From: Tepidibacillus_B infernus | Lineage (GTDB): Bacteria > Bacillota > Bacilli > Tepidibacillales > Tepidibacillaceae | Assembly (NCBI RefSeq): GCF_048898065.1 | Contig: NZ_JBLWFI010000001.1 | Location: 1,550,001-1,614,000, forward strand | Reading direction: 5' to 3' | Length of the DNA: 64,000 bases | In this document: in pieces, positions 26,659 through 35,265 of the stretch | Numbering within the stretch: the stretch's first letter is position 1 | How the letters are laid out: every line of letters begins with the position of its first letter | Position numbers and translations under genes: made by a program | Notes under the pieces: generated by a model | Told to the model about the DNA's origin: nothing | Database searches by the model: none | What the model saw: the letters and a program-made list of their open reading frames with translations, nothing else

Positions 26659-27717
26659 GTGTCGACTGAAATCGTAGTTTCAGCTGTTGGAGATATTCTA
26701 ATGTGGAACAGTCAAATTGAAGCAGCTAGAATTCCTAATAAAAGAAGTTATTCATTTGACCATCTGTTTACTGAAATCGCACCTTATCTTAAGACTGCAG
26801 ACCTCACGATTGGCAATCTAGAAACAACCCTGTCAGGAAGAGAGAAAATATATCAACAAAAAAGTGATAAAACAGGTTATCCCATGTTTAATTGTCCTGA
26901 TGAATTAGCACCAGCTCTGAAAAAAGCAGGCTTTGACGTGATAACAACTGCTAATAATCATTGTATGGATCGCGGTGTAAAAGGTTTAAATAGAACGTTA
27001 GATATTCTTGATCGATATGAAATTGAACATACAGGTACATTCCGAACATATAAAGAATCAAAGAATTTACTCATTAAAACGATTAAAGGTATTAAAATAG
27101 GTATTCTGAATTATACTTATGGAACCAACTATATCCCGGTTCCTAAGGATCAGCCTTGGTTAGTTAATCGAATTAACCTCAAAAAAATATTAGCTGACTT
27201 ATACCGTATCAAACCGAAAGTAGATGTAACGATTGTTTCATTACATTTTGGTAGGGAATTTCATCGTTATCCTAGTAAAAGACAAATAGAAATTACAAAT
27301 ACACTATTAAAACATGGAGCCGATATTATCTTAGGTTCCCATCCCCATGTGATTCAACCCATGGTTTTGAAAAATGTAACAAGGTTTGATGGAACCACAA
27401 AAAAGGGGGTCGTGATTAACTCATTAGGGAACTTCATTTCCAAACGAATGTGGAAAAATATCCACACAGAAAGCGGAGTTATTGTAAATATTACTGTTGA
27501 AAAAAATGAAAAAGGAGAAACGAATATTAAAAAGATTGATTACGTCCCCACATGGACACAACAGAATCATAAACTTCGCAAAATTCGTTATAGAGTCTTA
27601 CCTATTGAAAAGTTCTTACGCCAACCAGACTCCCATTTATCCACCGAAGAGATTCGCACAATGAAAAAAATATGGAAGAACACGACAACTCATATAGAGC
27701 AAAAAAGCCATTTATAA
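26659..27717 (+). CDS. CapA/PgsA-like poly-gamma-glutamate synthesis protein family
   Basis: 352 residues of the PGA_cap metallophosphoesterase-like fold: GDILMWNSQIEA, DLTIGNLETTLSG, TTANNHCMDRGVKG, SLHFGREFHRYPS and GADIILGSHPHVIQP. These carry the conserved Asp, Asn and His metal ligands. Unlike PgsA it has no N-terminal membrane anchor, so it may be cytoplasmic. GTG start 5 bases after GGAGGGG. Its partner may be the convergent Mur-ligase-like gene. Confidence 0.87.
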   Translation: MSTEIVVSAVGDILMWNSQIEAARIPNKRSYSFDHLFTEIAPYLKTADLTIGNLETTLSGREKIYQQKSDKTGYPMFNCPDELAPALKKAGFDVITTANNHCMDRGVKGLNRTLDILDRYEIEHTGTFRTYKESKNLLIKTIKGIKIGILNYTYGTNYIPVPKDQPWLVNRINLKKILADLYRIKPKVDVTIVSLHFGREFHRYPSKRQIEITNTLLKHGADIILGSHPHVIQPMVLKNVTRFDGTTKKGVVINSLGNFISKRMWKNIHTESGVIVNITVEKNEKGETNIKKIDYVPTWTQQNHKLRKIRYRVLPIEKFLRQPDSHLSTEEIRTMKKIWKNTTTHIEQKSHL

Positions 27718-27732
27718 TCAAATGGCTTTTTT
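27701..27732. terminator. Bidirectional terminator
   Basis: AAAAAAGCCATTT/AAATGGCTTTTTT; overlaps the ends of both convergent genes. Confidence 0.88.
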
Positions 27733-28827
27733 GCTGTACGCAATCAGATATTTTACGGTTTCATTCATTCTAATTCCATGTGATGCCTTCACTAAAATCG
27801 TCGTATTTGGCCTTAAATACTTAGTGAGAAAATGATTTAATTTTTCTTTGTTGGTAAAGTGAAATACTCTTTTTGGAGGAAACCCTAATTCTTTAGCTGC
27901 CTTTCCAATCAAGGTTGCATCTTTTCCATATGTGTAAAGGTAATCCACTTTTTTCTTTACAATGTATTTTCCCACTTCTTGATGAGCTCTTTTTGAGTAT
28001 TTTCCCATTTCTAACATTGTACCTAAAACGGCTATATTCATTCCCTTCCCTATTTGCGATAAAACATCAATCGCTGCTTTCATCGCATGAGGGTTGGCAC
28101 TATAGGTATCATCAATGATTTTTATGCCATTTGGAAGTTGGTAAATATTAAGTCTTCTCCATGGTCGCTTAAATGATTTTAATCCTTCTTGAATTTCTTT
28201 CGGCGTAAAACCTAAATGGTTTGTCACTGCGATTGCACTTAATGCATTATAAATATTGTGTTTACCTAAGGCTGAGATGTAAAATTCATATTCTTTATTT
28301 TCTAATGATATCTTAAACGTCATACCATTTCTTAGAAAATTGATATTCTTCGCCTGAATATCTGCCTTTTGATCAATTCCCACGGTTAGTATTTTCCCTT
28401 TAAACTGCTTGGTATTTAATAATTTAGAATATTCATCATCCGCATTGATTACAAGTAAGCCTGTTTGTTTCATATATTGAATCAGTTCTGATTTTGCTTT
28501 AGCAACACCCTCAATCTTTCCATTAAAATTGCCAATATGGGCTGTTCCAACATTTGTAATAATTCCAATGTTTGGTTGAATGATCTGACAATGTCGTCGA
28601 ATCCCACCTGCATGTAACATTGCATATTCAAGCACAAGAGCCTTATGGTAGGGTTGAATCATATTTGCATATTTTGCTGTATGTTTGTAAGTATTGGCAT
28701 TACCTTGTGTTTTTAAAATTTTATACCGTTTTTGTAGAATAGATGCAATCATTTCCTTTGTTGTTGTTTTACCAGCACTCCCTGTTATCGCGATGACAGG
28801 AATACTAAGAATCATAGGATTAGGCAA
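27718..28827 (-). CDS. Mur ligase-family protein lacking the N-terminal domain
   Basis: About 369 residues. ATP site AITGSAGKTTTKEMIASIL, then QGNANTYKHTAKY, LVLEYAMLHAGGI, ITNVGTAHIGN, and the C-terminal ligase domain IKIIDDTYSANPHAMKAAI. Sequence is MurF-like, but it starts almost at the P-loop, without the roughly 80-residue domain MurF uses to bind UDP-MurNAc peptide. It may therefore join other substrates. Start TTG 28827 or ATG 28815; the ATG at 28848 lies at the GGAGGGAGGGG ribosome site. Confidence 0.82.
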   Translation of the reverse strand: MPNPMILSIPVIAITGSAGKTTTKEMIASILQKRYKILKTQGNANTYKHTAKYANMIQPYHKALVLEYAMLHAGGIRRHCQIIQPNIGIITNVGTAHIGNFNGKIEGVAKAKSELIQYMKQTGLLVINADDEYSKLLNTKQFKGKILTVGIDQKADIQAKNINFLRNGMTFKISLENKEYEFYISALGKHNIYNALSAIAVTNHLGFTPKEIQEGLKSFKRPWRRLNIYQLPNGIKIIDDTYSANPHAMKAAIDVLSQIGKGMNIAVLGTMLEMGKYSKRAHQEVGKYIVKKKVDYLYTYGKDATLIGKAAKELGFPPKRVFHFTNKEKLNHFLTKYLRPNTTILVKASHGIRMNETVKYLIAYSKKAI

Positions 28828-28913
28828 TACAAAATCCCCTCCCTCCATCTGCCATTAATAGAGCATCGTAATGTATACTATGTAAAATGGTAATCAAATG
28901 TATAGGCAAAGAC

Positions 28914-28955
28914 GAAAAAAACCTCTTGAATGATTTTACACTCAAGAGGTTTTGT
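28914..28955 (-). terminator. Terminator of the selenocysteine peroxiredoxin gene
   Basis: Minus strand ACCTCTTGA/TCAAGAGGT followed by TTTTTTC. Confidence 0.9.
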
Positions 28956-28973
28956 CTAACTTATAAATATATC

Positions 28974-29567
28974 TTAAGAAAGTTTCCACTCTTTCCAAAT
29001 CTTCCCTACTAATTCTGGGCTTGGTTTTAATGTCGGTTGCCCAGGTGTCCATCCTGCTGGTGTTACTTCTGTATAGTTTGAGTTACGAACATGTTGGAAA
29101 GCTTGGATTTGACGAAGGGTTTCATCAACACGACGCCCAACTGGTGGAGTTAATACTTCCATTGCTTGGATTACACCATCAGGATCAATGATAAAGCGGC
29201 CACGCATATCAACGCCTTCACTTTCTTTATACACTCCATATTTTCTTCCTATATCCCCATTATCTGATAACATTGGGAACTTTACGCCACCATCAACCAT
29301 TTTAGATAATTCTTCATCATTCCACATTTTGTGAACAAACATGCTATCTGCACTTACAGATAGTACTTGTACGCCTAGAGCTTCAAATTCAGCTTGTTTA
29401 GCAGCAACTGCTGCTACTTCAGTTGCTCAGACATAAGTAAAATCACCTGGATAGAAGCAGAGCATGATCCATTTGCCGGCATAATCTGAAAGTTTTACCT
29501 CAGTAAATTTCCCTTGATGATAAGCTTTAGCTGTAAAATCAGGTGCTTTTTGTCCAACTTGAACCAT
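28974..29567 (-). CDS. Selenocysteine-containing peroxiredoxin (UGA = Sec47)
   Basis: From ATG 29567 (GGAGG site 7 bases upstream) the frame encodes a 197-residue AhpC/Prx1-type peroxiredoxin interrupted only by TGA at 29427-29429. The TGA is exactly the peroxidatic position: FYPGDFTYV-U-ATE, where the family has FVCPTE. Downstream DPDGVIQAMEV and the C-terminal TPAGWTPG are family features, but the usual resolving Cys (VCPAGW) is Thr. The only Cys is Cys37. A SECIS-like hairpin follows the TGA. Predicted peroxide reductase needing an external thiol or selenol reductant. A conventional call would start at 29342 and miss the active site. Confidence 0.93.
29399..29429 (-). promoter_or_regulatory. 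SECIS element (with UGA) of the peroxiredoxin
   Basis: UGA at 29429-29427, 10 bases, then TAGCAGC/GCTGCTA (perfect 7 bp) closing an AGTT loop that begins 18 bases after the UGA; nearly the same geometry as the 5567-5597 element. Confidence 0.8.
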
Positions 29568-29830
29568 TCTTTTTCCTCCCTTAAACCTTTTATTAGTAAG
29601 CTCACTTTACTAGTATAATTCAGCTTCATTCATTTCATTCTTTGATCTAGTTAAAATTTTACCAAAGAAATTTTTACCAATCAATTTATTTTTTCACTTT
29701 TCTATACTTTTAAGTTTAGTATCTTTCTTCGGCTTGATCTCTCCCTTAATAAGTGAGAACCTTTCAAATTTGGATAAATTCTATTTTCTATCAAATACTA
29801 ATTGAAGAAATCTTAGGAGGTGATTTTTAC

Positions 29831-31159
29831 TTGTTTGAATACATTTTCAACAAAATCTTAAACAGTATGACTGATGAGATGATTCACAAGATCATGACAG
29901 AACCCTATGATAATAATTTGTTAGAAGGTCTTACTGTTACACAACGATTAGGAATTCGTTCTATCATAGAGGCTGGAATTAGAGCCCAATCGGGACAAAG
30001 TATCACTCGCCCTTTAGGAAGTCCAATCAATCATTCTCATTGGGATTTACTCTACTTGAATTCGACTCAACTCTTTCAATTACCTACGATGGAAGGAGTT
30101 CCTATTGATACGAGTGTAACGATCGGACCGCGTGCAAAAAAACCACTTCATTTAAGTATACCAATCATGATTACTGGCATGTCCTATGGAGGTTCTCTAA
30201 GCTTAAATGCCAAAGTAGCTTTAGCAAAGGGGGCAACCATGGCTGGAACGAGCACCAATACGGGTGAATCGGCCGTTTCTGATGAAGAGAGGTCTGCTGC
30301 TGCTCTACTCATTGGTCAGTTAAATCGTGGACACTTTATGATGCCAGACGACCTAAAGCAATTAGATGCAATTGAAGTTCAGCTTGGTCAAGGTGCATAC
30401 GGAAATGCTACACCTTCCACAAAAAAAGCGTCAGAAATCGATGAACATTTAAGAAAAACTTGGCGATTAGAAGAGGGCCAAGACGCAGTATTTAGCTCTA
30501 GGCTAAAGGGAGTAAATAGTCCTCAAGATGTCATCCAACTTCTTAATCAATTAAAACAAGACTATGATGTACCCATTGGAATTAAAATAGCGGCCAATCA
30601 CCATATCGAGAAAGAATTGGCAGTGATCATCCAGTCTGATGTGGATTACATTGTAATTGATGGGGCTGAAGGAGGAACAGCTGTTGCTTCTTCCTTACTA
30701 CAAGACCATGTTGGATTGCCTACCATTTATGGACTTTCCCGGACAATCCGCTATTTAGAAGAACAAGGTGTACGAGATAAATATCAAGTGATCGTCGCAG
30801 GAGGGATGAAAGACCCTGGTGTATTCTTAAAAGCAATAGCTTTAGGGGCAGATGCAGTCTATATTGGAACCATTGCCTTAATGGCCTTAGCACAATCTCA
30901 AGTAGAAAAAACATTACCATTTAGTCCTCCACCGCAACTACTACTTCATACTGGTAAAATGATTGACAAATTAGATATTGAAGAAGGAGCTAAGCATTTA
31001 GCTAACTTCTTAAACTCATCGATTGAAGATATGAAACTTGCAGTTATTGGGTTAGGGAAAACTGCTTTTAGTCAACTAAGTCGAAACGATCTTGTCAGTG
31101 TAAATAAGGATTTGGCAAACGCATTAAACATTGGCTATTCAGGAGAGCCAAACCCTTAA
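29831..31159 (+). CDS. FMN-binding glutamate synthase-domain protein without Fe-S cysteines
   Basis: 442 residues from TTG 29831, 8 bases after AGGAGGT. The central domain of glutamate synthase is clear: MITGMSYGGSLSLNAKVALAKGA, NTGESAVSDEE, DYIVIDGAEGGTAV, IVAGGMKDPGVFLKAIALGADAVYIGT. No amidotransferase domain is present. The protein contains no cysteine at all, so the 3Fe-4S ligands that follow this motif in GltB are missing. Probably an FMN oxidoreductase of unknown substrate. Confidence 0.85.
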   Translation: MFEYIFNKILNSMTDEMIHKIMTEPYDNNLLEGLTVTQRLGIRSIIEAGIRAQSGQSITRPLGSPINHSHWDLLYLNSTQLFQLPTMEGVPIDTSVTIGPRAKKPLHLSIPIMITGMSYGGSLSLNAKVALAKGATMAGTSTNTGESAVSDEERSAAALLIGQLNRGHFMMPDDLKQLDAIEVQLGQGAYGNATPSTKKASEIDEHLRKTWRLEEGQDAVFSSRLKGVNSPQDVIQLLNQLKQDYDVPIGIKIAANHHIEKELAVIIQSDVDYIVIDGAEGGTAVASSLLQDHVGLPTIYGLSRTIRYLEEQGVRDKYQVIVAGGMKDPGVFLKAIALGADAVYIGTIALMALAQSQVEKTLPFSPPPQLLLHTGKMIDKLDIEEGAKHLANFLNSSIEDMKLAVIGLGKTAFSQLSRNDLVSVNKDLANALNIGYSGEPNP

Positions 31160-31195
31160 TCTTTTCAAATGAATGACAAAGAGCCCACAAATGTA

Positions 31196-31236
31196 AAAAT
31201 AGGCCTCTTTTCAAAAAAAAGAAAAGAGGCTTCTTT
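31196..31236. terminator. Bidirectional terminator
   Basis: GCCTCTTTTC/GAAAAGAGGC; on the minus strand it ends the lut operon with a TATTTTT tail, on the plus strand the FMN gene. Confidence 0.85.
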
Positions 31237-31237
31237 A

Positions 31238-31939
31238 TCAATCAACAACCAGAACATATAGTTTTTTAGGTCCATGAACCCCAATAGTTAACACCATCTC
31301 AATATCAGAAGTACGACTAGGCCCGGAAATAAAATTGATCAGTGAAGGGAGCTGACCTTTTTCATTTAGTGTTTCTTTAATTTTTTTCATCGCTTGAGTA
31401 ATCCTAGGCACAATTTTTTCAGCGGGTAAAATAGCGATATGAACTTCAGGCAATAAGCTCACGCTTCTTCCTCTTCCACCTTGGTTAAATAGCATGATCG
31501 TACCTGTTTCGGAAAGCCCTAAGTCGGCCATCGTAATCCCAATTTGGCTTTGTTCAGCATAAGGGACTAAGGAATCAAACTTTTTATTTATATCCCATTT
31601 CACATATTCTGCTTTCCCTTGTAAATGTTTCTCAAGTTGATATCCCTCTATATCAGGATCATCCCAAGTAATGACTTTTTTGGCTTGATGTTCAACGATG
31701 ATTTGGTCGATTTCTTTTGTTACCATATCAGAAGAAACTCTTTTGACATGTCCACCAATATCCTGCAAATTCTTAATAAATTGATTAATAAATCCATTTT
31801 GATCTAAATCTTGATACAGATGATCCCAAGGAAAATGCTCATGCTTTGGTGAAGTAACACCTGACTTTCGATCACGACCTAGTCTTTTGGCCAGATGATT
31901 TAAGAACTTTTCTTGGTTTTGATTTGTCATTATGCTCAT
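31238..31939 (-). CDS. lutC: Lactate utilization protein C (LUD domain)
   Basis: 233 residues, LUD fold: ADLGLSETGTIMLFNQGGRGRSVSLLPEVHIAILPAEKIV pattern in pieces, then FISGPSRTSDIEM and GVHGPKKLYVLVVD. Part of the LutABC iron-sulfur L-lactate oxidation complex, feeding electrons toward the quinone pool. ATGA overlap with lutB. An alternative start is ATG 31930. Confidence 0.95.
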   Translation of the reverse strand: MSIMTNQNQEKFLNHLAKRLGRDRKSGVTSPKHEHFPWDHLYQDLDQNGFINQFIKNLQDIGGHVKRVSSDMVTKEIDQIIVEHQAKKVITWDDPDIEGYQLEKHLQGKAEYVKWDINKKFDSLVPYAEQSQIGITMADLGLSETGTIMLFNQGGRGRSVSLLPEVHIAILPAEKIVPRITQAMKKIKETLNEKGQLPSLINFISGPSRTSDIEMVLTIGVHGPKKLYVLVVD

Positions 31940-33357
31940 TGTTTACCAGCATCCTTTCCTTCTTTATTCCACCAATCTCTAAAAGTCTCTTTTGCTGGTC
32001 GAGGCAGATCCTTGACATCTGTCCAATTCTTTAAAACCGGTAATGATTTATCAAAATATTCATCTTTTGTAAAGGGACTAGATAATGGTCTTGCAGCCTT
32101 TATTGCTTTTTCATATAAGCCTTGATTGCCCATCACCATACCAAAGCCTTTCATTGCAATCCTTTCAGCCCAGGCAGTTTTCTTGCTATCCACATAATCC
32201 TTACGATGTTCCACCAACAATTCAGCTAATGGAATCTTAACAGGACACACCTCTGAACATGCATAACACAATGTTGAAGCAAAAGGTAACTCCTTGTGTT
32301 CGTCTTTTTCTCCTAATAATGGTGATAAAACGGCTCCTATTGGACCTGGATAAACGCTGCCATAGGCATGACCGCCAATATGGCGATAGACTGGGCATAC
32401 ATTGATACATGCACCACAGCGGATACATTTTAGAACCTCTTGATATTTTGTCCCTAGAATTTCGGAACGTCCATTATCGACGATTACCACATGTAATTCT
32501 TCCGGACCATCCACATCTTCTTCCCGCTTTGGACCGGTAAAAGCTGTTACATAACTTGTGATTTTCTGTCCTGTCGCAAATCTTGGCAACAAGGAAACAA
32601 CGACGTCTAAATCCTCCCACGTAGGTACAATTCTTTCCATTCCCATAATTACAATATGGGTTTTGGGAAAAGAAGTAGACATACGAGCATTTCCTTCATT
32701 GGTTACCAATACAAAGGAACCCGACTCTGCTACAGCAAAATTACAACCAGTAATTCCAACCTCTGCCTTTAGATATTCCTGACGTAGTTTTTGTCTTGCA
32801 AACGCCGTTAGCTTTTCTGGATCTGCAGGTAACTCTTCCCCAGCTACTTTTGAGAATAATTCTGCAACCTGTTCCTTATTTTTGTGAATAGCGGGAACAA
32901 TAATATGAGAAGGTTTTTCTCCAGCTAGTTGAATGATATATTCACCCAAATCTGTCTCAACCATCCGGATCCCAATCTCTTCTAAAGCTTCATTAAGATG
33001 CATTTCTTCAGATACCATTGATTTTGATTTAACAATGGAATGAGTATCTTTTTCCTTCACTACTTTTTTAATATAGTCTAAAGCATCTGAGTCTGTTGGG
33101 GCAAAGTGTACATGTCCACCTAACTTGCGCACATTTGTTGCAAATTGTTCTAAGTAGCTATCCAAATTCTCGATTGTGTGTCTTCTAATTTGGCTTGCCC
33201 TTTCCTTCCATTCTTCGATATTGCCTAATTCTTCCGACCTAGCCTGTCTTCCATCACGAAATCTAGTTTGTGCCCGCTGAAGCGAAAGTTTAAGGAATTC
33301 ATCCTCCTTTGATTTTTTTACTCGATCAACGAAAGCTTGTTGGGTTTCATTACTCAT
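31936..33357 (-). CDS. lutB: Lactate utilization protein B, iron-sulfur subunit
   Basis: 473 residues: N-terminal LUD domain (GCNFAVAESGSFVLVTNEGN, FTGPKREEDVDGPEELHV) and a C-terminal two-cluster ferredoxin domain with CIRCGACINVCPVYR and CYACSEVCPVKIP, binding two 4Fe-4S clusters. Translationally coupled to lutA and lutC by 4-base overlaps. Confidence 0.96.
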   Translation of the reverse strand: MSNETQQAFVDRVKKSKEDEFLKLSLQRAQTRFRDGRQARSEELGNIEEWKERASQIRRHTIENLDSYLEQFATNVRKLGGHVHFAPTDSDALDYIKKVVKEKDTHSIVKSKSMVSEEMHLNEALEEIGIRMVETDLGEYIIQLAGEKPSHIIVPAIHKNKEQVAELFSKVAGEELPADPEKLTAFARQKLRQEYLKAEVGITGCNFAVAESGSFVLVTNEGNARMSTSFPKTHIVIMGMERIVPTWEDLDVVVSLLPRFATGQKITSYVTAFTGPKREEDVDGPEELHVVIVDNGRSEILGTKYQEVLKCIRCGACINVCPVYRHIGGHAYGSVYPGPIGAVLSPLLGEKDEHKELPFASTLCYACSEVCPVKIPLAELLVEHRKDYVDSKKTAWAERIAMKGFGMVMGNQGLYEKAIKAARPLSSPFTKDEYFDKSLPVLKNWTDVKDLPRPAKETFRDWWNKEGKDAGKQ

Positions 33358-34085
33358 TTGTTCGCCAACCCCCGTTCTAATAATTCTGCGATATGCATCA
33401 TTGGAAGCGGTTTACCATTATGACGTAACCGACCACCAATGTTCATTAAACAAGCCATATCGGTTCCAACTAAGATCTTAGCCCCTGTTTCTAACACATG
33501 CTCAGATTTCTCTTGAACCATTTCCTCAGATATCAGGTGATTTTTAACTGAAAAGGTTCCACCAAATCCACAACAATCCTCTGCATTTGGAATAGGCACA
33601 AATTTTAATCCTTTAACCGCTTTCAACATTGCCTCTGGTTGATCAACAACCCCCATTCCTCTACGAGTATGACAAGCAATATGCAAGGTTACTGCTGTAT
33701 TCAACTCTGCCCCCACATCGGTAATACCTAATACATCAACAAAAAACTGAGAAAATTCATACACCTTTTTAGATAATGCCACTGCCTTTGGATACCATTC
33801 TGGGTCATTTTCAAAGAGTTCTGGATAGTAAACTTTTAACATTGAGCTGCAAGAACCAGATAAGCCAATAATGTATTCACTGTTTTCAAATGCTCGTATC
33901 ATCTGTTTAGCTGCTTGACGAGTTTCCTCCATGTAACCACTATTATAAGATGGCTGTCCACAACAAGTTTGTCCTTGTGGGAAATCAACCTCTACGCCAA
34001 AACGTCGTAACAGATTGACTGCCGCCTTCCCCGCATCTGGATAAAACATGTCTGTAATACATGTTGCAAAAAGCGATATCTTCAT
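33354..34085 (-). CDS. lutA: Lactate utilization protein A, CCG-domain subunit
   Basis: 243 residues with two cysteine-rich CCG motifs, QTCCGQPSYNSGY and EDCCGFGGTFSVK, plus SGSCSSMLK and HIACHTRRGMG, which bind an Fe-S cluster of the heterodisulfide-reductase type. First gene of the operon; a perfect 15-bp palindrome lies 31 bases upstream. Confidence 0.96.
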   Translation of the reverse strand: MKISLFATCITDMFYPDAGKAAVNLLRRFGVEVDFPQGQTCCGQPSYNSGYMEETRQAAKQMIRAFENSEYIIGLSGSCSSMLKVYYPELFENDPEWYPKAVALSKKVYEFSQFFVDVLGITDVGAELNTAVTLHIACHTRRGMGVVDQPEAMLKAVKGLKFVPIPNAEDCCGFGGTFSVKNHLISEEMVQEKSEHVLETGAKILVGTDMACLMNIGGRLRHNGKPLPMMHIAELLERGLANK

Positions 34086-34115
34086 TTCTCCTCACACCCA
34101 TTCATAAGATTGTAT

Positions 34116-34130
34116 GGTCATCTGATGACC
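34116..34130 (-). promoter_or_regulatory. Candidate LutR (GntR-family) operator
   Basis: GGTCATCTGATGACC, a perfect dyad around one base, just upstream of lutA. GntR/FadR-type regulators such as LutR bind TGGT/ACCA-type dyads, so this is a plausible operator; the regulator gene is not in the window. Confidence 0.5.
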
Positions 34131-34140
34131 TGCCTATAAA

Positions 34141-34168
34141 AACAACCTCATCACACCATGAGGTTGTT
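34141..34168. terminator. Hairpin upstream of lutA
   Basis: AACAACCTCAT/ATGAGGTTGTT around CACACC. The T-rich tail is weak; it may end transcription entering from either side. Confidence 0.55.
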
Positions 34169-34225
34169 CTATGATCTACTCCTTTTATTTTATCTCACAT
34201 ATTCTGTAGGTACAATAGAAAATTT

Positions 34226-34420
34226 GTGAACTACCCGCCACCTACGCTTCGCTTAGAGGTGGGGGCTTCTAAGGTAATCGCACCTAACGGTACGAAATTT
34301 ACTTAGCTATCGAGCCTGTTCCATGCTCTATTTATGATTATACTAACAGTCGCAATCCTTCACGCTTGATATTGATAGAAGCGTTCCAATCTCTATCTGC
34401 CACAAAACCACAATCACAAT
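34226..34420 (-). ncRNA. Candidate omega-RNA of tnpB copy 2
   Basis: Right end with the intact CCACCT/AGGTGG stem. The guide would be the flank read leftward from 34225 on the minus strand (AAATTTTCTATTG...). Ends inferred from the family. Confidence 0.55.
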
Positions 34421-35249
34421 GGAATATGCGCTCAGAAAGAGATAGAGACTCCTTTACTTGACCGCAACATGAACAAGTTTTGGATGATGGAAACCACTTA
34501 TCTATTTTGATAAGCTTTTTCCCCTGCTCCTCTAACTTGTATTGGAGAAAGGTGGTGAACATGCCCCAGCNNNNNNNNNNNNNNNNNNNNNNNNNNNNNN
34601 NNNNNNNNNNNNNNNNNNNNNNNNNNNNNNNNNNNNNNNNNNNNNNNNNNNNNNNNNNNNNNNNNNNNNNNNNNNNNNNNNNNNNNNNNNNNNNNNNNNN
34701 NNNNNNNNNNNNNNNNNNNNNNNNNNNNNNNNNNNNNNNNNNNNNNNNNNNNNNNNNNNNNNNNNNNNNNNNNNNNNNNNNNNNNNNNNNNNNNNNNNNN
34801 NNNNNNNNNNNNNNNNNNNNNNNNNNNNNNNNNNNNNNNNNNNNNNNNNNNNNNNNNNNNNNNNNNNNNNNNNNNNNNNNNNNNNNNNNNNNNNNNNNNN
34901 NNNNNNNNNNNNNNNNNNNNNNNNNNNNNNNNNNNNNNNNNNNNNNNNNNNNNNNNNNNNNNNNNNNNNNNNNNNNNNNNNNNNNNNNNNNNNNNNNNNN
35001 NNNNNNNNNNNNNNNNNNNNNNNNNNNNNNNNNNNNNNNNNNNNNNNNNNNNNNNNNNNNNNNNNNNNNNNNNNNNNNNNNNNNNNNNNNNNNNNNNNNN
35101 NNNNNNNNNNNNNNNNNNNNNNNNNNNNNNNNNNNNNNNNNNNNNNNNNNNNNNNNNNNNNNNNNNNNNNNNNNNNNNNNNNNNNNNNNNNNNNNNNNNN
35201 NNNNNNNNNNNNNNNNNNNNNNNNNNNNNNNNNNNNNNNNNNNNNNNNN
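34338..35249 (-). CDS. tnpB: TnpB RNA-guided nuclease, copy 2 (mostly in assembly gap)
   Basis: Only the C-terminal 77 residues are readable: DKWFPSSKTCSCCGQVKESL, then CDCGFVADRDWNASIN, giving the four-cysteine zinc finger and the last RuvC Asp. The start is placed in the gap by homology with copy 1 and is approximate. In copy 1 the first two zinc cysteines lie in the gap, so this copy completes the C-terminal domain. Confidence 0.8.
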   Translation of the reverse strand, partial: XXXXXXXXXXXXXXXXXXXXXXXXXXXXXXXXXXXXXXXXXXXXXXXXXXXXXXXXXXXXXXXXXXXXXXXXXXXXXXXXXXXXXXXXXXXXXXXXXXXXXXXXXXXXXXXXXXXXXXXXXXXXXXXXXXXXXXXXXXXXXXXXXXXXXXXXXXXXXXXXXXXXXXXXXXXXXXXXXXXXXXXXXXXXXXXXXXXXXXXXXXXXXXXXXXXXXXXXXXXXXXXXXXXWGMFTTFLQYKLEEQGKKLIKIDKWFPSSKTCSCCGQVKESLSLSERIFHCDCGFVADRDWNASINIKREGLRLLV

Positions 35250-35265
35250 NNNNNNNNNNNNNNNN
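34571..35265. other. Assembly gap (695 N)
   Basis: Run of N covering most of tnpB copy 2. Confidence 0.98.
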
